From assembly GCF_000156335.1 (NCBI RefSeq), contig NZ_DS999213.1:939501-976568 (forward strand): 37,068 nt of DNA. The letters run 5' to 3'. Origin of the DNA: Roseobacter sp. GAI101 (GTDB lineage: Bacteria; Pseudomonadota; Alphaproteobacteria; Rhodobacterales; Rhodobacteraceae). The notes under the pieces are model-generated. The model searched no databases and had not been told where the DNA came from. It saw only the letters and a program-made list of their open reading frames with translations. Shown here piece after piece: positions 9,286 to 18,338 of this stretch; positions within the stretch are counted from its first letter, which is position 1; every line of letters starts with the position of its first letter. The translations under genes were made by a program, and so were the position numbers.

Positions 9286-9314
9286 ATTTGGGGGGCCCAC
9301 CCGCCTGTTTCAAT
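9286..9314 (-). promoter_or_regulatory. Sigma32 (heat-shock) type promoter of lon
   Basis: Read on the minus strand, ATTGAAA (9314-9308) is followed by a spacer and CCCCAAAT (9293-9286). This resembles the RpoH pattern CTTGAA-N13-17-CCCCATnT with a 15-base gap after TTGAA. The -10 lies about 80 bp before the lon ATG. Heat-shock control of lon is established in many proteobacteria; this promoter itself is inferred. Confidence 0.6.
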
Positions 9315-9426
9315 ACCCTTTTCGGGGGGTGCCGTTTTTGCTTTGACGCTAGAATGACCCGTGTGGCCCGGACAGACAAGCGCGGATCGCTTGAATTCCA
9401 GCCGAAACTCGCCAAAGACCGTGGGT

Positions 9427-9458
9427 TTTCCGGCCCCGAAATTCGCTGGGGCCGGAAA
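9427..9458. repeat. GC-rich inverted repeat downstream of the alkene reductase gene
   Basis: TTTCCGGCCCC (9427-9437) and GGGGCCGGAAA (9448-9458) form a perfect 11-bp stem with a 10-nt loop, just 9 bp beyond the stop of the alkene reductase gene. It lacks a T-tract on either strand, so it may act as an mRNA-stabilising hairpin or an atypical terminator. Confidence 0.5.
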
Positions 9459-9466
9459 TTTGCATA

Positions 9467-10564
9467 TTATTCAACGGCGTCTTCTTCGAGGAAGGGATAG
9501 TCCGTATATCCTGCCGCGCCACCACCGTAATAGGTGTTGGAATCGCCCTTGTTCAGCGCGGTGTGACGTTCAAGCCGCTTGACCAGATCAGGGTTGGCGA
9601 TAAAGGGCCGCCCGAATGCGATCAGGTCGACCGCACCGTCTTCGACGGTCTTGATCGCAAGATCGCGGTCATAGCCGTTGTTTGCCATATAGAGGCCGTC
9701 GAACATCTTGCGCAATATGGCGATGCTTTCGCCTTCCTTCAGATCGCGCGAACCGCCGGTGGCCCCTTCGACCATGTGCAGATAGGCCAGCCCGAAGCGG
9801 TTCAACTGCGGGATGACATATTCAAAGGTTTCCTGCGGGTTTTCGTCATCCACATCATTGGCAGGCGAAAACGGCGACAGGCGCAAACCGACATGGGCAC
9901 CGTCCCACGCGTTCGTCACCGCCTCAAGCACCTCAAGCAGCAAGCGGGCGCGGTTTTCAAGCGAGCCGCCGTATTGATCATCGCGCTTGTTGGTCTTGGT
10001 TTTCAGGAACTGGTCCAGCAGGTAGCCGTTGGCCCCGTGCACTTCGACCCCATCAAACCCGGCCTTTTTCGCCATCTTGGTGGCGTGGACATAGTCGGCG
10101 ATTACACGAGGAATTTCATCGGTTTCTAGCGCGCGCGGCTCGGAAGTCGGTTCAAACCCGTCAGCCGTAAATGTCTTGACGTCCGCGGTGATCGCCGAAG
10201 GCGCAACCGGTTGCTGGCCGTCGGGCTGAAGCGACGTATGGCTGATCCGGCCTACATGCCACAGCTGGATGACGATCTTGCCGCCCGCCTTGTGCACGGC
10301 GTCAGTCACCTTTTTCCACGCGGCCACCTGGCCTTCGCTGTGGATGCCCGGCGTCGCCAGATAGCCCTTGCCTTCGGGGCTGATCTGCGTGGCTTCGGTA
10401 ATGATGATACCGGCACCTGCACGCTGCGCGTAATATTCAACGTGCAATTCACCGACTTCGCCAGTGTCGTTATCAGCGCGGTTGCGGGTTAGCGGAGCCA
10501 TCACGACGCGATTTTTCGCCTCGATGGCACCAACGGTAACGGGGGAGAATAGTTTTTCTGACAT
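9467..10564 (-). CDS. nemA: Alkene reductase, old yellow enzyme family (NemA-like NADH:flavin oxidoreductase)
   Basis: 365 residues from the ATG at 10564, which has AGGAC at good spacing; the longer frame upstream is an artefact. FMN-dependent TIM-barrel enzyme that reduces activated C=C bonds (for example maleimides and enones) and some nitro compounds. Motifs include MAPLTRNRA near the N-terminus, QLWHVGRISH, the active-site block HGANGYLLDQFLK with the ligand-binding His/Asn pair, DQYGGSLENRAR, and the C-terminal phosphate-binding FGRPFIANPDLV. All are intact. It lies 106 bp downstream of tgt on the same strand. The physiological substrate is not evident from context. The nemA symbol refers to family resemblance. 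Confidence 0.93.
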   Translation of the reverse strand: MSEKLFSPVTVGAIEAKNRVVMAPLTRNRADNDTGEVGELHVEYYAQRAGAGIIITEATQISPEGKGYLATPGIHSEGQVAAWKKVTDAVHKAGGKIVIQLWHVGRISHTSLQPDGQQPVAPSAITADVKTFTADGFEPTSEPRALETDEIPRVIADYVHATKMAKKAGFDGVEVHGANGYLLDQFLKTKTNKRDDQYGGSLENRARLLLEVLEAVTNAWDGAHVGLRLSPFSPANDVDDENPQETFEYVIPQLNRFGLAYLHMVEGATGGSRDLKEGESIAILRKMFDGLYMANNGYDRDLAIKTVEDGAVDLIAFGRPFIANPDLVKRLERHTALNKGDSNTYYGGGAAGYTDYPFLEEDAVE

Positions 10565-10670
10565 CTCGGTGTCCTTTCCTTGCTGGTTGCTGTCTTCAGC
10601 ACCTAAGCTCAAGACGCATAACAGCAAGGATTGGTTCACCGGTTTATTTTTCGCCGAAGCGGTTGAAGTT

Positions 10671-11834
<1,164 letters not shown>

Positions 11835-11924
11835 TCACGATGCTGCATTGCATTTCTTGGATTTTGGCAGAAACTGACGCGAAACGTCTCTTGAAGGTGA
11901 CGTCGTTGTTAGGAGACCGCGCCC

Positions 11925-12818
11925 GTGCCAATCGAAGACATCCTGCTGGATATTTTCCAGACCAACCTGCCCCTGATCCTGCTGGCACTGTTGCTGATCA
12001 TTCTGGTCGTGAAGGCCGTCAAGATCGTGCCGCAATCGGAACAGCATGTCGTTGAACGCTTTGGCCGGTTGCGGGCGGTCATGGGGCCGGGCATCAACAT
12101 GATCGTCCCGTTCATTGACCGGATTGCGCACCAGATCTCGATCCTCGAACGGCAATTGCCCACCGCCAGCCAGGACGCAATCACCCGCGACAACGTGCTG
12201 GTTCAGGTCGATACCTCGGTATTCTACCGGATCATCGAACCCGAAAAGACCGTTTACCGCATTCGCGACATCGACAGCGCCATCGCCACCACCGTCGCCG
12301 GGATCGTGCGCGCGGAAATCGGCAAGATGGACCTGGACGAGGTGCAGTCCAACCGCACGGCCCTGATCAGCACCATCAAGATGCTGGTCGAGGACGCCGT
12401 GGACAACTGGGGGATCGAAGTCACGCGGGCTGAAATTCTGGATGTGAACCTTGATGCAGCGACCCGTGCCGCGATGATGCAACAGCTGAACGCCGAACGG
12501 GCGCGCCGGGCGCAAGTAACCGAGGCCGAAGGCAAGAAGCGCGCCGTCGAACTAGCCGCCGATGCCGAGCTATATGCGTCGGAACAAACCGCCAAGGCGC
12601 GCCGCGTACTGGCTGACGCCGAGGCCTATGCCACACAGGTCGTGGCGACTGCGATCGGTGAAAACGGGCTTGAAGCGGCGCAATACCAGATCGCGCTGAA
12701 ACAGGTCGAAGCGTTGAACGCCCTTGGCACCGGTTCCGGCAATCAGACGATCCTGGTCCCCGCCCAGGCGCTCGAGGCCTTTGGCGATGCCTTCAAACTG
12801 CTGAAAGGACGCGGATGA
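11925..12818 (+). CDS. SPFH/Band 7 (stomatin/QmcA-like) membrane protein
   Basis: 297 residues starting at GTG 11925, preceded by AGGAGA. An N-terminal transmembrane helix (about residues 14-35, LPLILLALLLIILVVKAV) is followed by an SPFH domain beginning KIVPQSEQHVVERFGRLRAV, with the conserved PGINMIVPFIDRI and DNVLVQVD segments. A long Ala/Glu-rich coiled coil (about 190-245) comes next, then the C-terminal LVPAQALEAFGDAFKLLK. This is the QmcA/slipin type that forms large membrane cages or microdomains and often modulates proteases. It is translationally coupled by ATGA to a short NfeD-like gene, the typical partner of such proteins. Confidence 0.92.
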   Translation: MPIEDILLDIFQTNLPLILLALLLIILVVKAVKIVPQSEQHVVERFGRLRAVMGPGINMIVPFIDRIAHQISILERQLPTASQDAITRDNVLVQVDTSVFYRIIEPEKTVYRIRDIDSAIATTVAGIVRAEIGKMDLDEVQSNRTALISTIKMLVEDAVDNWGIEVTRAEILDVNLDAATRAAMMQQLNAERARRAQVTEAEGKKRAVELAADAELYASEQTAKARRVLADAEAYATQVVATAIGENGLEAAQYQIALKQVEALNALGTGSGNQTILVPAQALEAFGDAFKLLKGRG

Positions 12819-13096
12819 TGCTGGCAGATTATGCGACGCTCTGGTGGGTCTGGGTTTCAGTTGCGCTGGTCCTGGGGCTGGTCGAAGTCCTCGCGCCGGG
12901 TAACATCTTTCTGGGCTTTGCCCTTGGCGCTTTCGCCATGGTCCCGGTGGTGCTGATTATGCCCGGCGCAGGTGTGTCGTTGCTGCTGGCACTTTTTGCA
13001 GGCTTGTCGTTGCTGTGCTGGATCATCCTGCGCATCGTGTTCAAGCGTCAATCCAGCGGTGCGCGGATCGTAGAACGCGACATAAACGATGGTTAG
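12815..13096 (+). CDS. Short NfeD-like membrane protein, partner of the SPFH protein
   Basis: 93 residues overlapping the stop of the SPFH gene (ATGA). It has two or three hydrophobic segments: TLWWVWVSVALVLGLVEVLA, a Gly/Ala-rich hairpin LGFALGAFAMVPVVLIM, and LLLALFAGLSLLCWIILRIV. It ends shortly after with FKRQSSGARIVERDINDG. The membrane part matches NfeD1b/YbbK proteins, but these usually run to about 140-150 residues with a C-terminal OB-fold, which is absent here. The stop is clean and I see no OB-fold remnant in the next frames, so the protein may be naturally short. Decayed histidine-kinase sequence follows immediately. Confidence 0.8.
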   Translation: MMLADYATLWWVWVSVALVLGLVEVLAPGNIFLGFALGAFAMVPVVLIMPGAGVSLLLALFAGLSLLCWIILRIVFKRQSSGARIVERDINDG

Positions 13097-13434
13097 CTTT
13101 GCCTGACCGGCTGCGTGGACTGCGTGCCATCGGCATATCCCTCACGAGCTTCAATCCGCCACCAATCGTCGCATGAAGCGTCATCGAGCCATCCGAAGCT
13201 TCCAGAATATCCTGAACGATTGCCAGACCAAGGCCCGTACCCCATCCGCATTGCAGCGTCTTCGATGTCCGCAGCGATCCGGCTTTCGCCCATCCTTTGC
13301 AATCACGCAATACCGGCCGTCAGCGCCGTCAGTGGCGTTTTGAAGCCCTGGGCAAGGTCGGCCGCCCTGTCGCCTGCGCGGGTCATTGATGTGTCCTGAA
13401 GCGCCGCAACGAAGGTCGGGGCGAAAGCGGTGAC
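13097..13434 (-). pseudogene. Decayed sensor histidine kinase remnant
   Basis: On the minus strand, sequence from 13434 reads as a histidine-kinase dimerisation region, RAADLAQGFKTPLTALTAGI, where intact homologues usually have an AHGLKTPL-type motif; the phospho-accepting His is Gln here. It hits a stop near 13303. A second frame continues with GESRIAADIEDAAMRM, which suits the next helix. A third frame, beginning at about 13247, has the ATP-binding G2 box GWGTGLGLAIVQDILE. The N and G1 boxes that should lie between are missing. So the gene has a substituted His, at least two frameshifts and an internal deletion. The sensor part upstream is not recognisable. No response regulator gene is adjacent. 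Confidence 0.7.
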
Positions 13435-13652
13435 TGATCACTGCCGTCAGGTTTTGAAGATAGCGGCCCGGCGGATCTGCATGGCTGCTGTTTTCGGTTG
13501 GAACACCAAGACAATTTTCGGTTTCTTTGCGGCAAAACTATCCGGCAAAAATGCTCCTACGGCTTTGTCCTCCCATCGGGACAAGGGTTTTGCAAAGACT
13601 TCGGCGATAGGGATCAGCGACATCGTCAGAGCCATTTAATATTTTCCGTCCG
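13435..13652. other. Unassigned intergenic segment
   Basis: This stretch appears less GC-rich than its neighbours. Both strands have open frames of about 62-69 codons (13447-13635 minus and 13430-13639 plus), but neither has a convincing start context or a recognised domain. It could be the eroded sensor end of the adjacent kinase pseudogene or other debris. I assign no gene. Confidence 0.4.
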
Positions 13653-13677
13653 CCGGGGCGCTGCCCCGGACCCCGGG
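13653..13677. repeat. GC-rich palindromic element (REP-like or terminator)
   Basis: CCGGGGC-GCT-GCCCCGG (13653-13669) is a perfect 7-bp hairpin. It is followed by ACCCCGGGATTTTT, which ends in a T-tract in the plus direction. The form is typical of short palindromic elements I associate with intergenic DNA of this bacterial group. It could also end transcription reading in from the left. Confidence 0.5.
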
Positions 13678-13770
13678 ATTTTTAACCAATTGGAAGCCCC
13701 CGTCGTGCCTTGAGAAGCCGGGGGCGACCTGATACTCGGCAGGAAATTCGGCCGAGCAGGAGTATGTCGC

Positions 13771-15153
13771 ATGCAAGAATTAACGTTTGGCTGGGAAGAG
13801 TGGATCGCATTGCCCGAGCTGGGATTACCTGCGATCAAGGCCAAGATCGACACCGGCGCGCGGACGTCGGCGTTGCATGCGCATGACATCGAGGTTTTCG
13901 GATCGGACGCCAAGCCGAAGGTGCGGTTCAACGTGCATCCGGTTGCGGGCAATGAGGATATCGTCATCACCTGCTCGGCCCCGATCATAGACCGGCGCGA
14001 GGTGACATCTTCGAACGGCGAATCCGAGCTGCGCTATGTGATTTCGTCAAATCTGGATGTCGCAGGACAAAGTTGGCCGATTGACATTACCCTGACCAAC
14101 CGTGCGGGCATGGCGAGCCGGATGTTGTTGGGACGTCAGGCCCTGACGGATCACATCACCATTTCACCGACCGAAAAGCGGTTGCAGCCTGATCTGAGCT
14201 ATGACGTCTACCACACCGCCGCCGTGCGTCGCAAAGCGCCTCAGCGGGCGTTGCGGATTGCCGTGCTGAGCCGCGAGGCGGGAAATTATTCCACCAGGCG
14301 TCTGGTCGAGGTCGGCGAGGCACGCGGCCATACGGTCGAAGTGATCGACACGACGCGCTGCTACATGGCGATCAACGCGATGGCACCGGAGGTCCATTAT
14401 GACGGCAAACGCCTGCCGCGTTACGATGCCGTGATCCCGCGGATCGGCGCGTCGGTCACGCCCTATGGCTGCGCCGTGATCCGCCAGTTCGAAACGATCG
14501 GGACCTATTGCGTGAACGGATCTGCGGGCATTCTCGCCAGCCGTGACAAGCTGCATGCGCATCAGGTTCTGGCATCCAAGAAGATCGGAATGCCCACGAC
14601 AGCCTTTGCGGCGTCGCCCAAGGACACGTCGAACTTGATGGCTCTGGTGGGGACTGCGCCGTTGATCGTGAAGCTGTTGGAATCCACCCAGGGAAAAGGT
14701 GTCGTTTTGGCTGAAACCAAAAAGGCGGCGGAATCGGTGATTGACGCGTTCCGGGGCCTGAAGGCAAACTTTCTGGTGCAAGATTTCGTGAAGGAAGCCG
14801 CTGGCGAAGACATCCGCTGCCTTGTGGTCGATGGTAAGGTCGTGGCCGCCATGAAGCGCACCGGCGCGGATGGTGATTTCCGGTCGAACCTTCACCGAGG
14901 CGGCAGCGCGCAGGTCGTGCGGATCACCAAGCTTGAGCGTGATACCGCGCTGCGCGCCGCCCGCGCCTTCGGTCTGGGCAAGGCCGGTGTGGATTTGCTG
15001 CGCTCTGAAACCGGTCCGAAGGTGCTTGAGGTCAATTCATCGCCCGGGTTCGAGGGGATCGAGAAAGCCACAGGCAAGGATATCGTCGGAATGCTTTATG
15101 ACATGGTCGAAGCGCGTGTCAGGCCGCAGCCCGTGCGCAAGCGCAAACCGTGA
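13771..15153 (+). CDS. rimK: Fusion of RimB-like ATP-grasp-associated aspartic protease and RimK-family glutamate ligase
   Basis: 460 residues. The start at 13771 has AGGAG upstream. Residues 1 to about 140 match the retropepsin-like 'ATP-dependent zinc protease' (RimB) family: [15 protein letters not shown], then the aspartic-protease-like Asp27-Thr28-Gly29-Ala30 in [13 protein letters not shown], and GRQALTDHI. From about 155 onward is a RimK-type ATP-grasp ligase: [20 protein letters not shown], the [17 protein letters not shown] segment, [37 protein letters not shown] and the metal-binding [12 protein letters not shown]. RimK adds glutamate residues to the C-terminus of ribosomal protein S6 in E. 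coli; RimB modulates RimK in Pseudomonas. Having both as one chain suggests a self-contained modifier, though the target here is unproven. Confidence 0.9.
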   Translation: MQELTFGWEEWIALPELGLPAIKAKIDTGARTSALHAHDIEVFGSDAKPKVRFNVHPVAGNEDIVITCSAPIIDRREVTSSNGESELRYVISSNLDVAGQSWPIDITLTNRAGMASRMLLGRQALTDHITISPTEKRLQPDLSYDVYHTAAVRRKAPQRALRIAVLSREAGNYSTRRLVEVGEARGHTVEVIDTTRCYMAINAMAPEVHYDGKRLPRYDAVIPRIGASVTPYGCAVIRQFETIGTYCVNGSAGILASRDKLHAHQVLASKKIGMPTTAFAASPKDTSNLMALVGTAPLIVKLLESTQGKGVVLAETKKAAESVIDAFRGLKANFLVQDFVKEAAGEDIRCLVVDGKVVAAMKRTGADGDFRSNLHRGGSAQVVRITKLERDTALRAARAFGLGKAGVDLLRSETGPKVLEVNSSPGFEGIEKATGKDIVGMLYDMVEARVRPQPVRKRKP

Positions 15154-15225
15154 CAGGGGCTCAGCCCTCTGGACGCTGGCGGACGTAAACCCTATATAAA
15201 CGATCAGGATAACACAGCGAGGCCC

Positions 15226-15591
15226 ATGATGACCGACAGCACCCACCCCCTCGAAGGCACGCCTCTGATTGCGCCGTCTTCGACCGATCATCCGCTTTAC
15301 GACCAGATCGTAGAGGCCTGCCGCACGGTGTATGACCCGGAAATTCCGGTCAATATTTATGAGCTTGGTTTGATCTATACCATTGATATCAATGACCAAA
15401 GCGAAGTGAACATCAAGATGTCGCTGACCGCGCCCGGCTGCCCCGTCGCGGGTGAGATGCCTGGCTGGGTCGCCGATGCGGTAGAACCCCTGCCCGGTGT
15501 CAAGACAGTCGATGTTGAACTGGTCTGGGAGCCGCCCTGGGGCATGGACATGATGTCTGACGAAGCGCGCCTGGAACTGGGCTTCATGTAA
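15226..15591 (+). CDS. sufT: SUF system assembly protein SufT (MIP18/DUF59 family)
   Basis: 121 residues. The ATGATG at 15226 offers two adjacent starts. After a 25-residue lead it has the DUF59 fold: [20 protein letters not shown], the reactive-cysteine motif [27 protein letters not shown], and the C-terminal [13 protein letters not shown] typical of SufT. SufT helps mature iron-sulfur proteins under high demand. It is usually linked to a suf operon, but here it stands alone between rimK and a phosphodiesterase; a SufA-like carrier gene lies 1.4 kb downstream. Confusion with the phenylacetate protein PaaD is possible, but there are no paa genes nearby. Confidence 0.9.
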   Translation: MMTDSTHPLEGTPLIAPSSTDHPLYDQIVEACRTVYDPEIPVNIYELGLIYTIDINDQSEVNIKMSLTAPGCPVAGEMPGWVADAVEPLPGVKTVDVELVWEPPWGMDMMSDEARLELGFM

Positions 15592-15685
15592 GCCCGCGTT
15601 TCACATAATCATCACGCAAGCATCGCACATCTGTAACATCTGGCCGTCAAACCCGCGCCAGATGTTTTACATAACCGGAGCGATC

Positions 15686-16897
15686 ATGCGTATCACAACA
15701 GCCCTCACCGCCTTGGCCCTGCTGCCCTCAGCCCTTTGGGCGGATGCCCACAGCACCCAGACACCCGTCGAATACGGCCCCCGTCCGGCCTATCTGATCG
15801 ACAAGCTGCCTCAGGGCGCGCTGAAGGAAAAGCTGGCGTCCTGCATGAGCCAGACGCCGACGCGCACGCAGTTTTCCATCGGCCACCGCGGTGCGCCCTT
15901 GATGTTTCCGGAACATACCGTTCAATCCAACGTCGCGGCCGCGCGGATGGGTGCGGGCGTTCTAGAATGCGACGTGACCTTTACCGCCGATCATGAACTG
16001 GTCTGCCGTCACGCCCAGAACGACCTGCACACGACGACCAACATCCTGATGACGGATCTTGCAGACAAATGCACCGCCGGATTTACGCCGGCCTCGGGCG
16101 ACACAGGGGCCAGCGCTGAATGCCGCACCTCTGACCTGACGCTGGCAGAGTTTCAGACCCTGACGCCCAAGATGGACAGCGCCGACAAGACGGCCTCCAC
16201 GGCCGAAGCCTATCAGGGCGGCGTCGCATCGTTTCGCACGCAGCTTTACACCGACAAGGCTGATCTGATGACCCACGCCGAGTCCATCGCGCTTTTCGCA
16301 TCGCTTGGTGCAAAATTCACCCCCGAACTGAAGTCACCTTCGGTCGAAATGCCGCATGACGGCTTCAGTCAGGCGGATTATGCCCAGAAGATGATCGACG
16401 AATACAAGGCCGCCGGCATCCCCGCCTCCGATGTCTGGGCCCAGTCCTTCAATCTGGAAGATGTGTTGTATTGGGTCGAAAACGAACCCGATTTCGGCAA
16501 GCAGGCAGTCTATCTGGTGGAATGGTCCGAAGGTTTCGATAAACAGGACAAGGCGACATGGGCGCAAGATTTCGCCGCGCTCAAGGCGCAGGGCGTGCAG
16601 TACCTGGCCCCGTCGCTGAACATGCTCCTGACCAACGACGGCGGCAAACTCGCCGCATCGGCCTATGCCAAGGCAGCAAAAGCGGCCGACCTCAAGCTGA
16701 TCGCCTGGACGTTGGAACGCTCCGGTCCGCTGGCATCGGGCGGCGGCTGGTATTTCCAGTCGGTGAATGACATCGTCAAGGATGACAGCGACTATCTGGT
16801 GGCTCTGGATGTGCTCGCGCAAGACGCAGGCGTCGAGGGTGTCTTCTCGGACTGGCCCGCGACGGTGACATACTACGCCAACTGCATGGGCCTGTAA
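15686..16897 (+). CDS. Secreted glycerophosphodiester phosphodiesterase (GlpQ-like)
   Basis: 403 residues from the ATG at 15686, with GGAG six bases upstream. A signal peptide ([21 protein letters not shown]) points to the periplasm. The GDPD domain shows [16 protein letters not shown] (catalytic His and Arg, then Glu-His), [19 protein letters not shown] (metal-binding Glu and Asp plus His), KFTPELKSP, and a C-terminal [13 protein letters not shown]. This enzyme class hydrolyses glycerophosphodiesters from phospholipid turnover to glycerol-3-phosphate and an alcohol. No glp or ugp transport genes are adjacent. At about 400 residues it is larger than E. coli GlpQ (about 360), with an insert after the ECDV strand. 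Monocistronic layout is likely, with a hairpin downstream. Confidence 0.9.
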   Translation: MRITTALTALALLPSALWADAHSTQTPVEYGPRPAYLIDKLPQGALKEKLASCMSQTPTRTQFSIGHRGAPLMFPEHTVQSNVAAARMGAGVLECDVTFTADHELVCRHAQNDLHTTTNILMTDLADKCTAGFTPASGDTGASAECRTSDLTLAEFQTLTPKMDSADKTASTAEAYQGGVASFRTQLYTDKADLMTHAESIALFASLGAKFTPELKSPSVEMPHDGFSQADYAQKMIDEYKAAGIPASDVWAQSFNLEDVLYWVENEPDFGKQAVYLVEWSEGFDKQDKATWAQDFAALKAQGVQYLAPSLNMLLTNDGGKLAASAYAKAAKAADLKLIAWTLERSGPLASGGGWYFQSVNDIVKDDSDYLVALDVLAQDAGVEGVFSDWPATVTYYANCMGL

Positions 16898-16925
16898 TCC
16901 AGCCCACCCCGCCGACACGCGACAG

Positions 16926-16950
16926 GCCGCTCCGAATTTCGGGGCGGCTT
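16926..16950 (+). terminator. Terminator-like hairpin after the phosphodiesterase gene
   Basis: GCCGCTCCG (16926-16934) and CGGGGCGGC (16940-16948) form a 9-bp stem with one G-U pair and a 5-nt AATTT loop. Only a short T run follows (TTC), so termination efficiency is uncertain. Confidence 0.5.
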
Positions 16951-17020
16951 CATGCATTTTCAACGCAACTGCTTGAGAATGTGCCGCGAACCCCCTATCT
17001 TTGGATCAACAGGAGTATCA

Positions 17021-17368
17021 ATGATGTTCGCGATCCCAGGCAAGCAAGCCGTTACCATCACCCCAAAGGCCGCAACGCAGATCAGCAAGCTGATGACGTC
17101 GGCAGGACACGCAGGGCTGCGCATCGGCATCAAGAAAGGCGGCTGCGCGGGCATGGAATATACCATGGAATACGTGAACGAGCCTGATGCCAATGACGAA
17201 GTGGTCGAACAGGACGGCGCGCGCGTGCTGATCGCGCCGATGGCGCAAATGTTCCTGTTTGGCACCGAAATCGATTACGAGACGACATTGCTCGAATCCG
17301 GTTTCAAGTTCCGCAATCCCAACGTGACCGAAGCCTGCGGCTGCGGCGAATCTATCAAGTTCGGTTAA
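17021..17368 (+). CDS. sufA: A-type iron-sulfur cluster carrier (SufA/ErpA/IscA family)
   Basis: 115 residues from ATG 17021 (or 112 residues... one codon later at 17024), both behind the AGGAG at 17011-17015; an upstream frame from 16952 is unlikely because it crosses the hairpin. The A-type carrier signature is complete: VTITPKAATQISKLM, LRIGIKKGGCAGMEY with the first cysteine, and the C-terminal ACGCGESIKFG with the CxC pair. Such proteins receive 4Fe-4S clusters from a scaffold and hand them to apoproteins. The SufA/IscA/ErpA distinction is not secure from sequence alone. SufT is encoded nearby (15226), but no suf scaffold or desulfurase gene is in the window. Confidence 0.88.
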   Translation: MMFAIPGKQAVTITPKAATQISKLMTSAGHAGLRIGIKKGGCAGMEYTMEYVNEPDANDEVVEQDGARVLIAPMAQMFLFGTEIDYETTLLESGFKFRNPNVTEACGCGESIKFG

Positions 17369-17471
17369 CCGTCCTTTCACCTGCTGTTAGCGCTGCCAAA
17401 TCGGCCCTTGTCGTTGCCCCGTGATCGGGCGGCTGGTATCCCTTGGGCAAAACACTTACAGGGATACTGAC

Positions 17472-18221
17472 ATGCGCCGCAAACTTGCCGCCGGAAACTG
17501 GAAAATGAACGGGACCGCCGCGGCGCTTTCGGAACTGGTCGAACTGGCCGGTCATCTGGACCCGAACGATGCTGAAACGCTGATCTGTCCCCCTGCCCCG
17601 CTGCTGTATCGCGCCTGCGAAAAGACTCGCGGCACCAGCATCGCCATCGGCGCGCAAGATTGTCACATGCAGACCGAAGGTGCCTTTACCGGTGATGTCT
17701 CGGCGTCGATGATCGCCGATACGGGTGCGTCCTACGTCATCGTCGGCCATTCAGAGCGCCGCGATGCTCATGAGGAAACCAACGGCGACATCCGCAAGAA
17801 GGCGCGCGCAGCCTGGGCGGCGGGCCTGACCGCCATCGTGTGCATCGGTGAAAGCGGCGATGACCGGGAAGCCGACAATACCCTCGACATCATCGCAGGG
17901 CAGTTGTCCGGCTCCGTGCCGGACGGTGCGACGGGCGATAACACGGTGATCGCCTACGAACCCATCTGGGCCATCGGCACCGGCAAGATCCCAACCCTTG
18001 CGCAGATCATCGAAGTGCATGACTTCATTCGCGCCCGCCTGATCGCCCGTTTCGGCGATGTCGAAGGCAATGCAATCCGCCTGCTCTATGGTGGATCGGT
18101 CAAACCGGACAATGCCGCCGAGATCTTTACCGCTGAAAATGTCGACGGTGCGCTTGTCGGCGGTGCCAGCCTCAAAGCCTCCGACTTTGCACCGATCATC
18201 AAGGCGCTCTCTGCCTCCTGA
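17472..18221 (+). CDS. tpiA: Triosephosphate isomerase
   Basis: 249 residues from the ATG at 17472 (MRRKLAAGNWKMNG), the usual size; the frame further upstream is ignored. It interconverts dihydroxyacetone phosphate and glyceraldehyde-3-phosphate in glycolysis and gluconeogenesis. Catalytic residues are all present: Asn9 and Lys11 in GNWKMNG, His93 in VIVGHSERR, and Glu163 in IAYEPIWAIGTG. The phosphate-binding C-terminal segments RLLYGGSVKPDNA and DGALVGGASLKASDF are intact. It is flanked by a strong bidirectional terminator on the right and separate genes on the left, so it is probably transcribed alone. Confidence 0.98.
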   Translation: MRRKLAAGNWKMNGTAAALSELVELAGHLDPNDAETLICPPAPLLYRACEKTRGTSIAIGAQDCHMQTEGAFTGDVSASMIADTGASYVIVGHSERRDAHEETNGDIRKKARAAWAAGLTAIVCIGESGDDREADNTLDIIAGQLSGSVPDGATGDNTVIAYEPIWAIGTGKIPTLAQIIEVHDFIRARLIARFGDVEGNAIRLLYGGSVKPDNAAEIFTAENVDGALVGGASLKASDFAPIIKALSAS

Positions 18222-18278
18222 TAGGCCCCCGCGCCCTGGCTTCATTTTGCCAAATAAACTCACTGCACACCCTACGCA

Positions 18279-18315
18279 AAAAAGGCGGCACGTCGATCTG
18301 ACATGCCGCCTTTTT
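18279..18315. terminator. Bidirectional terminator between tpiA and dctM
   Basis: AAAAAGGCGGCA (18279-18290) and TGCCGCCTTTTT (18304-18315) form a perfect 12-bp stem with a 13-nt loop, ending in T-tracts on both strands. It serves the convergent tpiA (+) and dctM (-) transcripts. Confidence 0.9.
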
Positions 18316-18338
18316 CAATCGCTCTTGCGATGACGTCC

